Source of the DNA: an uncultured Collinsella sp.
GTDB taxonomy: Bacteria; Actinomycetota; Coriobacteriia; Coriobacteriales; Coriobacteriaceae
DNA length: 32,091 bases
Direction of reading: 5' to 3'
Assembly: GCA_937943045.1 (NCBI GenBank)
Contig: CALEBN010000004.1
Location: 1-32,091 of the forward strand
Shown piece after piece: positions 16,162 to 23,163 of the stretch. Position 1 is the first letter of the stretch. Every line of letters starts with the position of its first letter. Made by a program: the position numbers and the translations under genes. The notes under the pieces are model-generated. The model was not told the DNA's origin. It saw only the letters and a list, made by a program, of their open reading frames with translations, and did no database searches.

Positions 16162-17099
16162 TGATTTCTCCTGGTGCAAGCCTTTCTGCTGTAGCGATTG
16201 TCGGTCCGACAGCGGTCGGAAAAAGCGATGTTGCCGACCGCCTGGCCGCTCGTCTATCGTCCGAAGTGTTGTCGTGCGACGCGATGCAAATCTATCGCGG
16301 CATGGACATCGGTACGGCCAAAATGATGCCCGAGGAGTGCTCGGCACCTCTGCGCCTTATCGATATCGTGGATCCCGGCGTCGCGTATTCTGCTGCGCTC
16401 TACCAGTCGGACGCCCGAGCACATGTCGAGCGTTTGCTTGGCGAGCAGCGTCTTCCGGTCTTTTGCGGCGGTACGGGCTTGTATCTCAAGGCCGCTCTCG
16501 ATGAAATGGATTTTCCTTCGGGAGAACTCGAGGACGAACGACGCGTGGGCTATCAGGAGCTTGCCGAGCGCATTGGCAAGGAAGCATTGCATGCCCTGCT
16601 TGCCGAGCGCGACCCTGAATCAGCTGCCGTGATTCATCCCCATAACGTGCGTCGTGTGATTCGTGCGCTCGAGATGCACGATGACGGCGTGTCATATGCC
16701 CAGCAGAAGTCGAAATTCAGTGTTCCGCGCGAGCGCTATCATGCCTTGTGGTTTGGTCTGACGCGTAGCCGTGAAGTGCTGTATGAGCGCATTAACCTAC
16801 GTGTCGACCTTATGTTTGAGCAGGGACTGGTTGATGAGGTCCGTGGCCTTATGGACCAGGGCCTGGGCGATGCGCTCACGTCGATGCAGGCAATCGGTTA
16901 CAAAGAGATTATTGATGCCTTGCGTGGCGCTATTACCATGGATGAGGCCCGTGAGCTTATCAAGATGCGCTCACGTCGCTATGCCAAGCGCCAGCTATCC
17001 TGGTTTAAGCGTGACGATCGCATCGTGTGGTTCGATATGGATGAGTTTACGATCGATGAGGTCGTTGATGATATTTACCATCGCATCGAGGCTGCCTAA
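16161..17099 (+). CDS. miaA: tRNA dimethylallyltransferase MiaA
   Basis: 312 residues. Transfers a dimethylallyl group to A37 of tRNA, giving the substrate of MiaB. The P-loop GPTAVGKS is at 15-22, followed by SCDAMQIYRGMDIGTAK and CGGTGLYLKA, with the late block ALTSMQAIGYKEI and RRYAKRQLSWF. The ATG at 16161 overlaps the miaB stop; an upstream in-frame start at 16122 lies within miaB and is rejected. The stop again overlaps the next start (TAATG). Confidence 0.96.
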   Translation: MISPGASLSAVAIVGPTAVGKSDVADRLAARLSSEVLSCDAMQIYRGMDIGTAKMMPEECSAPLRLIDIVDPGVAYSAALYQSDARAHVERLLGEQRLPVFCGGTGLYLKAALDEMDFPSGELEDERRVGYQELAERIGKEALHALLAERDPESAAVIHPHNVRRVIRALEMHDDGVSYAQQKSKFSVPRERYHALWFGLTRSREVLYERINLRVDLMFEQGLVDEVRGLMDQGLGDALTSMQAIGYKEIIDALRGAITMDEARELIKMRSRRYAKRQLSWFKRDDRIVWFDMDEFTIDEVVDDIYHRIEAA

Positions 17100-18388
17100 T
17101 GGCTCGTTTCCCTTTGGTCCCCACGGCGCCTGAACCCGAGCGCGCCATCTTGGTTGGTGTTGAGTGGCGCGATAACGCCTGGCCGCTCGACCGTTCGCTC
17201 GACGAGCTCGAGCGTCTAGCCCACACTGCTGGGGCCCAATGCGTTGCACGCTTGTCTCAGCGCCTGGTCAAGCCCTATCCCAAATCGTTTATCGGCTCCG
17301 GAAAGGTCGAGGAGCTGTGCGGTTTGGTGCATCGCATGGATGCGGATGTTGTTATCTTCGACGACGACCTGACTCCTTCACAGCAGTCCTATCTTGAGAA
17401 AGCCGTGGGCGAACCGGTCAAGATTATTGACCGTACGGCGTTGATTTTGGATATCTTTGGTCTGCATGCCCAGACGCGTGAGGGCCGCTTGCAGGTGCAG
17501 CTGGCACAGTTGCAGTACCTGTTGCCTCGTTTGCGAGGTATGTGGAGCCACCTTGCCAAGGAACAGACGCGTGGCGGTATTGGCTCGCGCTTTGGCCAGG
17601 GCGAAAGCCAACTCGAGGTCGACCGTCGTCTGATTCGCAATAAGATCGCTGCGCTTCGACGCGAACTGAAACAGGTTGAACAGCGCCGCGATGTGCAATC
17701 GAAAAGCCGTATTGAATCGCCAGCGTTTCGCGTTGCGTTGGTTGGCTACACCAATGCCGGCAAGTCGACGCTGCTTAATCGTTTGACGGGATCCACGGTA
17801 CTTTCGCAGGATAAGCTGTTTGCCACGCTCGATCCTACAACGCGCTCGTACCGTTTGCCCGGTGGTCGTGGCATGACGATCACCGATACCGTCGGCTTTA
17901 TTCAAAAGCTGCCCCATGGCCTGGTCGACGCGTTTAAATCTACGCTTTCCGAGGTGCTCGGCGCCGATTTGATTCTTAAAGTTGTAGATGCTTCCGATGA
18001 GGATTATGAGCGTCAGCTCGAGGCGGTTGATCGTGTCCTTGATGAGATTGGTGCCGGTGAGCGCCTGACACTTACCGTGTTCAATAAAATTGATCTGCTC
18101 GATAGCGTCGATCGCTTGAGCTTTCGCCGGCGCTATCCCGAGGCGGGGCTGTTCTCGGCTCAGACGGGTGAGGGTCTTGATGACTTAGTCGACCGCATCG
18201 CTCGTGAAGCGGCCGCCACGGACGTGTTGCTCTCGGCCGATATCCCGTATCGAGAGGGCGCGTTAATCACGCTCGTGCACGAACAGGGAAACCTTCTGCA
18301 CGAGGAATACCTCGAGGACGGCGTTCGTATTGTGGCAAAGCTTCCGGACCGTATCGCACCACGTCTTGAGCGTTACCGAACGGAATAA
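17099..18388 (+). CDS. hflX: ribosome-associated GTPase HflX
   Basis: 429 residues. GTPase that splits or rescues stalled 70S ribosomes, often under heat stress. The N-terminal HflX domain has SFIGSGKVEEL, followed by the glycine-rich REGRLQVQLAQLQYLLPRL segment and a basic coiled coil. The G domain has G1 GYTNAGKS at 216-223, DTVGFIQKLPH (G3) and NKID (G4). It is coupled to miaA by a TAATG overlap, as hflX follows the mia genes in many bacteria. Its last 16 bases overlap the 3' end of the opposite-strand acyltransferase-like gene. Confidence 0.95.
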   Translation: MARFPLVPTAPEPERAILVGVEWRDNAWPLDRSLDELERLAHTAGAQCVARLSQRLVKPYPKSFIGSGKVEELCGLVHRMDADVVIFDDDLTPSQQSYLEKAVGEPVKIIDRTALILDIFGLHAQTREGRLQVQLAQLQYLLPRLRGMWSHLAKEQTRGGIGSRFGQGESQLEVDRRLIRNKIAALRRELKQVEQRRDVQSKSRIESPAFRVALVGYTNAGKSTLLNRLTGSTVLSQDKLFATLDPTTRSYRLPGGRGMTITDTVGFIQKLPHGLVDAFKSTLSEVLGADLILKVVDASDEDYERQLEAVDRVLDEIGAGERLTLTVFNKIDLLDSVDRLSFRRRYPEAGLFSAQTGEGLDDLVDRIAREAAATDVLLSADIPYREGALITLVHEQGNLLHEEYLEDGVRIVAKLPDRIAPRLERYRTE

Positions 18389-19077
18389 ATCAGCTCCAGT
18401 ACACCCAAGATAACCGGTTGATGAAGCAGGTAGAACGGCAGTGCATGGCGTCCGAGGCTTGCGAGCGCCGGGATGGGATTTTCATAGGCCCATGCTGGTG
18501 CCTCGCAGTTTGCTTTTTGAGCCGTGCGCGCGGCAAAGAAGCCTGTGAGGTACATAAATAAGAAGGGTATGAGCGGATAGTAATCACCGGAGACAAAGTC
18601 TGGACTTGGGAACCCCAGCCAAGCTAGATGGGGGATAGGGTAGACCGCTTTAGGAATGCTCCAGGTACAGGCAAAGAGTATGAGGCAAATCGTTATACCC
18701 CAAACTGCCGGTATTCTATCGAGAACCGGGCGCGCGAGTGCAACAATGGCGGTGCACGCCGCCATGCAGAAAATGATGCCGAAGTTCACCGAGTCATCGA
18801 CTGAGACGAGCGTCGTTGCGACCCATACGACCAAAGCGGCTACGGCATATTTGGCGGCACGCTTGATGTTGTTGCGCGAGAGGGTGCACATCCAGCCGGC
18901 AATAAACAAAAATACCCAACTGATGCTGGCTCGCCAGATGTCTTGGAAGATGGTCTGGGTAAACCAGGGCATCTTCCAACCATATAGGTAGGCAAGGTCG
19001 TAGCAGGTATGAAATCCCGCCATCGACAGCATGGTAAACCCGCGAATGGTATCAAAGACTGTGATGCGTTTTTGCAT
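18373..19077 (-). CDS. HGSNAT-type (DUF1624) membrane acyltransferase-like protein
   Basis: 234 residues with several membrane helices. The N-terminus VFDTIRGFTMLSMAGFHTCYDL matches the D-x2-RG...H pattern of the heparan-alpha-glucosaminide N-acetyltransferase catalytic family (DUF1624), here D9, R12-G13 and H23. Such proteins move acetyl or acyl groups across the membrane onto sugars or wall polymers; the substrate here is unknown. Its ATG shares one base with the lexA stop codon, so it should be translated from the lexA mRNA and be SOS-regulated with it. The 3' end overlaps hflX by 16 bases in convergent orientation. Confidence 0.78.
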   Translation of the reverse strand: MQKRITVFDTIRGFTMLSMAGFHTCYDLAYLYGWKMPWFTQTIFQDIWRASISWVFLFIAGWMCTLSRNNIKRAAKYAVAALVVWVATTLVSVDDSVNFGIIFCMAACTAIVALARPVLDRIPAVWGITICLILFACTWSIPKAVYPIPHLAWLGFPSPDFVSGDYYPLIPFLFMYLTGFFAARTAQKANCEAPAWAYENPIPALASLGRHALPFYLLHQPVILGVLELIYSVR

Positions 19078-19721
19078 TACGAAAACCGGCGCATCAAGCC
19101 GACGACCTTGCCCAGAATCGTGGGATTTGTCGCGTAGATAGGCTCCATAGTGTCGTTTTCGGGCTGCAGGCGAACGCGTCCTTGCTCCTTGTAGAACGTT
19201 TTGACTGTTGCGGAGCCATCGATCATGGCCACGACAATCTCACCATTCATGGCGCTCTTCTGCTCGCGAACGATGATGTAGTCGCCGTTATAGATGCCGA
19301 CGTTAATCATCGAATTGCCGTGGATCTCGAGGATAAAGGACCCCTGGTCCGTTGCGATCTCGGTTGGGATGGTAAAGGTGTCCTCGATATTCTGTTCGGC
19401 AAGGATGGGAATTCCTGCAGCGACACGGCCTACGAGAGGCAGCGATACGGTGCCGCGGGGCGCCGTGGGCTCATCGGACTTTGAGATGGATACGGAAGAT
19501 CCGTCCTCGTCAAAGAGCTCGAGGGCGCGAGGCTTGGTGGCGTCACGCTTGAGCAAGCCGCGTGCTTCGAGTGCGGAGAGATGCGCATGTACGGTGCTAG
19601 GGGAGGAAAGGCCCACAGCCGAAGCCATCTCGCGCACACTGGGCGGATAGCCCTTCTCCTGCTGATATTCCTTGATGAAGTCGTAAATTTGCTGCTGACG
19701 CTTGGTAATTTTGCGAGCCAT
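19077..19721 (-). CDS. lexA: SOS repressor LexA
   Basis: 214 residues. The N-terminal winged helix-turn-helix (about 1-65, with YPPSVREMASAVGLSSPSTVHAH) binds GAAC-N4-GTTC boxes. The self-cleavage bond is A102-G103 and the Ser-Lys dyad is S137 (GNSM) and K174 (SATVKTF). Start ATG 19721 gives MARKITKRQQ with AGAGAGGA in place; the frame continues ten residues upstream without family similarity. Three LexA-like boxes lie 24-92 bases upstream, shared with the divergent yneA-like gene, so it is autoregulated. The acyltransferase-like gene follows with a one-base overlap. Confidence 0.97.
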   Translation of the reverse strand: MARKITKRQQQIYDFIKEYQQEKGYPPSVREMASAVGLSSPSTVHAHLSALEARGLLKRDATKPRALELFDEDGSSVSISKSDEPTAPRGTVSLPLVGRVAAGIPILAEQNIEDTFTIPTEIATDQGSFILEIHGNSMINVGIYNGDYIIVREQKSAMNGEIVVAMIDGSATVKTFYKEQGRVRLQPENDTMEPIYATNPTILGKVVGLMRRFS

Positions 19722-19745
19722 CAGGGATTCCTCTCTACCCATACC

Positions 19746-19757
19746 AAACAAATGTTC
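19746..19757. promoter_or_regulatory. LexA-like box A (lexA proximal)
   Basis: AAAC-AAAT-GTTC, one mismatch from GAAC-N4-GTTC, 24 bases upstream of the lexA start codon and close to where its transcript should begin. Confidence 0.6.
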
Positions 19758-19766
19758 TATTTTTGC

Positions 19767-19794
19767 TTGACAGGAACAACTGTTCGAAGATAAT
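19767..19794 (+). promoter_or_regulatory. promoter of the yneA-like gene
   Basis: A perfect -35 TTGACA (19767-19772) with a 16-base spacer to -10 GATAAT (19789-19794). Overlapping A/T hexamers allow slightly different -10 choices. Box B lies in the spacer. Confidence 0.75.
19774..19785. promoter_or_regulatory. LexA (SOS) box B
   Basis: GAAC-AACT-GTTC, a perfect SOS box inside the spacer of the rightward promoter. It begins two bases after the -35 box, nearly the same placement as in the recA promoter. Confidence 0.88.
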
Positions 19795-19801
19795 AATAAC
19801 C

Positions 19802-19813
19802 GAACACTCGTTC
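19802..19813. promoter_or_regulatory. LexA (SOS) box C
   Basis: GAAC-ACTC-GTTC preceded by C and followed by C, a perfect SOS box just downstream of the rightward -10 box, near the expected transcription start. Its centre is 28 bases from that of box B. Confidence 0.85.
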
Positions 19814-19884
19814 CCGCGCTAGACTTTTTTGTCCCCGCGGCTTGATAAAACAGTTCTCGTCAAAACAAACGAGAGGAGAACAGA

Positions 19885-20334
19885 ATGAACGCAGCGGATA
19901 TGATCCAGGGAAACCTCGCCCTTAAGCTCGAGGCGCCCGCCACGCCTGCCTTTACGGTCGTGAAGGGCGGACGCTCTCATTTTCAGGCTGTGACCACTAA
20001 GCCCGTTCGCGCCCAGCGTGCGTCCGTTGCTTCGGCTCCTGTTGCCCTGAAGGCCTCGACGATCGTTGCTGTTGCCGTGGCGTTTACCCTGTTCTTCGTG
20101 CTCGCCACGTCAGTCTTTTCTGCTCGTCACGCAGCATATGCCGATTCCGTAGCCAACGTTACCTACGAGACGGTTCGCGTGCAGTCCGGCGATTCCCTGT
20201 GGTCGATTGCCCAGGAGCATCCCATCGATGGACTTTCCACGCAGGAGACTTCCGATATGATTCGTAGCGTCAATCACCTCGATCGTGGCTCTCTTGATGC
20301 TGGTGCAGTTCTGAAAGTTCCGACTCGTTCGTAA
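19885..20334 (+). CDS. YneA-like LysM membrane protein (probable SOS division inhibitor)
   Basis: 149 residues: a cytoplasmic tail of about 55, one membrane helix (about 59-79) and a LysM domain (about 95-146, YETVRVQSGDSLWSIA...VLKVPTRS). This architecture and the position divergent from lexA match YneA of Bacillus and its relatives, which halts septation during the SOS response. Sequence identity outside the LysM is not obvious, and the N-terminal tail is longer than in YneA. The ribosome-binding site GAGAGGAGA (19871-19879) partly overlaps a small hairpin (TCTCGT 19855-19860 with ACGAGA 19869-19874). Expression should depend on LexA boxes B and C. Confidence 0.82.
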   Translation: MNAADMIQGNLALKLEAPATPAFTVVKGGRSHFQAVTTKPVRAQRASVASAPVALKASTIVAVAVAFTLFFVLATSVFSARHAAYADSVANVTYETVRVQSGDSLWSIAQEHPIDGLSTQETSDMIRSVNHLDRGSLDAGAVLKVPTRS

Positions 20335-20350
20335 GATTTCGGCTCGGTCG

Positions 20351-20388
20351 CATGGTACCCTTGTTATCGTTTAAGAGGAGGTACCATG
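20351..20388 (+). other. inverted repeat covering the nrdR start codon
   Basis: CATGGTACC (20351-20359) and GGTACCATG (20380-20388) are perfect 9-base complements around a 20-base loop. The second arm contains the nrdR ATG and the end of its Shine-Dalgarno AAGAGGAGG (20373-20381), so the folded mRNA would hide the start codon. Confidence 0.65.
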
Positions 20389-20829
20389 CGCTGTCCTAAA
20401 TGCGGCAAGGCACATACCCGCGTTGTCGATTCCCGTATGCAGGAGTCGAACAACACTATCAAGCGTCGTCGCGAATGCTGTTCGTGCAATTATCGTTTTA
20501 CGACGTTCGAGCGCTGCGAAGATCCCATCGAGGTCATCAAGTCCGATGGGTCAAAGCAGCGGTTCGATCGCAACAAGCTGCTTGTCGGTCTGATGCGCGC
20601 CACGATTAAGCGCGATATCGATACGAAAAAGCTCAATGAAATCATCGATGATATCGAGGTGGAGTTGCGTTCGCGTACGCTGACGGCTGTTACGTCCCAC
20701 GAACTGGGCGATATGGTGCTCAAGCGCCTGGCCAAGATCGACAAGGTGGCCTACATTCGCTTTGCCTCGGTCTATCGCGATTTCAAAGACGTCGACGAGT
20801 TTTTGCAAGAGCTCGACAAGCTAAGGTGA
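20386..20829 (+). CDS. nrdR: transcriptional repressor NrdR
   Basis: 147 residues, the family size. Zinc ribbon C3-x2-C6 and C31-x2-C34 (MRCPKCGKAHTRVVDSR ... CCSCNYRFTTFE), followed by an ATP-cone domain (about 48-138) that senses dATP/ATP. NrdR represses ribonucleotide reductase genes; no nrd genes are in this window. Four bases before dut and 51 after the yneA-like gene, it probably belongs to the same transcript. That would place dNTP control under SOS influence. Confidence 0.95.
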   Translation: MRCPKCGKAHTRVVDSRMQESNNTIKRRRECCSCNYRFTTFERCEDPIEVIKSDGSKQRFDRNKLLVGLMRATIKRDIDTKKLNEIIDDIEVELRSRTLTAVTSHELGDMVLKRLAKIDKVAYIRFASVYRDFKDVDEFLQELDKLR

Positions 20830-20833
20830 TTTC

Positions 20834-21277
20834 ATGTCCAACATTACCGTTAACATTAAGCGTCTCGATCCCACGGTCGAGCTTCCCAAATACGCACATC
20901 CCACGGATGCCGGCCTTGACCTCCGTGCCAACGAAGACTGCACCCTCAAGCCCCTTGAGCGCCGCTTGGTCTCCACTGGCTTGGCCATTGCGCTGCCCGA
21001 TGGCTACGCCGGCTTTGTCCAGCCCCGTAGCGGCCTAGCCATCAAGCAAGGCCTGTCTATAGTCAACACGCCCGGCCTCATCGACGCCCACTATCGAGGC
21101 GAACTTAAGGTCATCCTTATCAACCTGGATTCCACCAACAATATCCAGATCAACAAAGGCGACCGCATCGCCCAGCTCGTCATCCAAGAAGTCCCCACGG
21201 TCAATCTCGTAGAGGTAGACGAACTAGACAAAACCGACCGAGGAGCCGGCGGTTTCGGTTCTAGCGGCGTATCCTAG
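20834..21277 (+). CDS. dut: dUTP diphosphatase
   Basis: 147 residues. Hydrolyses dUTP to dUMP and pyrophosphate, keeping uracil out of DNA and feeding dTMP synthesis. All five trimeric dUTPase motifs are present: TDAGLDLRA (1), PRSGLAIKQG (2), NTPGLIDAHYRGEL (3), GDRIAQLVI (4) and the flexible C-terminal RGAGGFGSSG (5). It follows nrdR after four bases. No conventional terminator follows; the long stem-loop repeats downstream may serve. Confidence 0.96.
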   Translation: MSNITVNIKRLDPTVELPKYAHPTDAGLDLRANEDCTLKPLERRLVSTGLAIALPDGYAGFVQPRSGLAIKQGLSIVNTPGLIDAHYRGELKVILINLDSTNNIQINKGDRIAQLVIQEVPTVNLVEVDELDKTDRGAGGFGSSGVS

Positions 21278-21309
21278 TCGTTTACGTACTTTCCGCTGAC
21301 CGGCCCGAC

Positions 21310-21345
21310 CCGCCTATATATCATCCCTTGCTCAAACATTCTCGC
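21310..21345 (-). repeat. truncated copy of the stem-loop element
   Basis: Contains one flank (CTATATATCATCCCTT) and the 16-base core GCTCAAACATTCTCGC (21330-21345), then diverges. The other half of the element and the complementary stem arm are missing. Confidence 0.7.
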
Positions 21346-21362
21346 GGGGCGCTCGTATCTCT

Positions 21363-21465
21363 CCCGCCCGCCTCTCCCACATATCATTCCATGCTCAAAC
21401 ATTCTCGCTTCGCTTCGCTCGCTGCGAAACTGCGCGTGGAACGATATGTGGGAGAGGCGGGCGGG
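21363..21465 (-). repeat. long stem-loop element, copy 1
   Basis: Perfect 23-base inverted repeats (21363-21385 and 21443-21465) enclose a partly paired ATTCCA/TGGAAC step and a loop. The loop contains the shared core GCTCAAACATTCTCGC (21393-21408) and GCTGCGAAACTGCGCG (21421-21436). Relative to copy 2 it has nine extra bases in a TTCGC-rich stretch of the loop. The orientation is opposite to copy 2. Confidence 0.85.
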
Positions 21466-21501
21466 CGGTTACTCGCTTGAAAAATAAAAGCCTTTCTTTC
21501 T

Positions 21502-21550
21502 AGTAAGCAGATGCGATAAAGGAAAACCTTCTTTCTCGCATCGGCTTACT
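21502..21550. other. 49-base hairpin between the two repeat elements
   Basis: AGTAAGC-a-GATGCGA (21502-21516) pairs with TCGCATC-g-GCTTACT (21536-21550), 14 pairs with one mismatch. The loop can form an inner AAAGG/CCTT pairing. It is followed on the + strand by ATATTTATGATTT. It may be a terminator for the dut operon or an independent structure. Confidence 0.55.
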
Positions 21551-21640
21551 ATATTTATGATTTCCATTTTCGCCTTTGCAGGTTCTAGTGGTGGGGAATC
21601 CGGTAAAGCTGCTAGTACGTAAACGCAGCTTGTCTGCGGC

Positions 21641-21718
21641 AGGCCCCTATATATCGTCCCGCGCGCAGTTTCGCAGCGAAGCGAGAATGTTTGAGCACGG
21701 GACGATATATAGGGGCCT
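21641..21718 (+). repeat. long stem-loop element, copy 2
   Basis: Perfect 21-base inverted repeats (21641-21661 and 21698-21718) around a 36-base loop. The loop is the reverse complement of most of the copy 1 loop, including GCGAGAATGTTTGAGC (21681-21696). The outer stem sequence differs from copy 1 except for the shared ATATCGTYCC next to the loop. It ends 27 bases after the stop side of the glycosyltransferase gene, so it may also end that leftward transcript. Confidence 0.85.
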
Positions 21719-21744
21719 CCCACAGGTAAGCGGACATTTAGACG

Positions 21745-23046
21745 CTAGCGGATATGCGCTGGTTTTTCGCCCCAGTAGAAGCGGCAGAAGGCTCGTTTGC
21801 GCTTTTGGGGTTTGCCTGCAAGTTCCATGGTTGCGATGGCGATATCCTCGGCTGCATGTGGACGGCGCAGCACTTCGCCGTTGATGAGCAGAGCCTTGAG
21901 CGACTCGGGATGATCGTGGAGATGGCGCAACGTCACGATGAGCTCTCGTGCGGTGGTGACATGCATGCTGGCGCCCATGCCGGTGAGCATGGTGGTGTTG
22001 GCCTTTTCCTGGCCATATGACTTGCCCAATAGGATCATTGGCAGGTGTGCGCACAGGCATTCGGTAACAGTGAGTCCGCCAGACTTGAGGATTGCCAGGT
22101 CACAGCCGTGCATAAGCGCTGCCATGTCATCGACGTAGTCAAGAACCGTGACGTTCTCGAGTTTCATGGCATCGAAAAGCGTTTTGAGACGGGTGGCATA
22201 TTCGGCATCCTTGCCCGGCAAAAAGACAAAGTGCATGTCCTCGAAGCTGCGCAGGAAGGGGAGGGTGCGGTCCATCTCCGCGCGAAAGCGAACGTACGGT
22301 TGAGGCAAACTGGCGCCGGCCATCACCAGCACAACGAGCTTGTCTGTGGGGAGATTGAACTTCTCGAGTTCTTCCTCGCGGTTGTAGTCCGTATCAAACC
22401 CGGCGCGAATGGGGATGCCCGTAATGCGGATCTTTGCCTCGGGAACCTTACGGGGTCGGAGTGTTTCGGCCATAAACTCGTTTGCTACGCAGAATAGATC
22501 GGTGTCCTTATGGGGCCACCAACCCTCGACCTCGTAATCGGTCGGTACGCAAATGACGGGATAGTCGATGCCCGTAATGACGCGCGCGCCGACGGCGACG
22601 TTGGCTGCCGTGATATGTGTGGCTACCACGGCAATGGGCCTGCGAGTTCGAACGTATTCGTTAAATGCGGGGAACATGATGCGCGACCATGCCGTGCCAC
22701 CGCCCCAAAGCAGGTGTCCGGTAAGGGTATAACGCCAGGTCAAGTCATAGATTGGGCGCGTGGCGCCGGTAAACGAGGCGGCCGTTTTGTTGCCGTCGAA
22801 TTTTATGCGTCCAAAATCAAGGATATCGAGCACTTCAATCTCAACATCCTCTGGGATGCCATTGGTGCCGCGGATGAGGTCGAATGCCTGCGCAATTGCA
22901 TTTGCGGCGGCCTTGTGGCCCGAGCCGACCGAGGCGTGCACGATAGTCACGAGAGGTTTTTGCTGAGTCAAGAGCGTGGTTTGTTCCGATTGGGGAGTGC
23001 TGTGCGTGAGCAGGGGAGCATCGTCGCTCGTCTGCGTCTGATCCAT
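21745..23046 (-). CDS. MGDG synthase / UgtP-type diacylglycerol glycosyltransferase
   Basis: 433 residues, GT28 fold. The N-terminal MGDG-synthase domain starts at about 31 with LVTIVHASVGSGHKAAANAI, the family's membrane-lipid acceptor motif. The C-terminal half carries the UDP-sugar site with DLAILKSGGLTVTECLC and HLPMILLGKSYGQEKAN. Family members add glucose or galactose to diacylglycerol to make glycolipids and lipoteichoic-acid anchors at the inner membrane face. The first 30 residues are a Gln/Thr-rich tail without known function. GGGGAG precedes the ATG. It is divergent from trxB across 117 bases. The sugar used cannot be told from sequence alone. Confidence 0.87.
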   Translation of the reverse strand: MDQTQTSDDAPLLTHSTPQSEQTTLLTQQKPLVTIVHASVGSGHKAAANAIAQAFDLIRGTNGIPEDVEIEVLDILDFGRIKFDGNKTAASFTGATRPIYDLTWRYTLTGHLLWGGGTAWSRIMFPAFNEYVRTRRPIAVVATHITAANVAVGARVITGIDYPVICVPTDYEVEGWWPHKDTDLFCVANEFMAETLRPRKVPEAKIRITGIPIRAGFDTDYNREEELEKFNLPTDKLVVLVMAGASLPQPYVRFRAEMDRTLPFLRSFEDMHFVFLPGKDAEYATRLKTLFDAMKLENVTVLDYVDDMAALMHGCDLAILKSGGLTVTECLCAHLPMILLGKSYGQEKANTTMLTGMGASMHVTTARELIVTLRHLHDHPESLKALLINGEVLRRPHAAEDIAIATMELAGKPQKRKRAFCRFYWGEKPAHIR

Positions 23047-23163
23047 CGATATCTCCCCTTCATCTTTGTTTCACAGAGAATCATTGTAGTGCATGAGTGT
23101 CACGTTCGCATAAATTTGGGTATGAGCGCAAAGAACGCCAATCTTTCGACAGGAGGTCTCTTC

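Noticed and set aside
14776..16347. Long minus-strand open frame opposite miaB
   Set aside because: Shadow of miaB and miaA, whose motifs are intact.
21469..21884. Short frames on both strands in the repeat region
   Set aside because: They consist mainly of translated stem-loop arms; no ribosome-binding site.
22510..23163. Upstream extension of thioredoxin reductase
   Set aside because: It is antisense to the glycosyltransferase gene; the ATG at 23164 has a strong AGGAGG and the family N-terminus.
23047..23163. Promoters between the glycosyltransferase gene and trxB
   Set aside because: TACAAT (minus strand) and CATAAA (plus strand) are possible -10 boxes, but neither has a good -35 at proper spacing.
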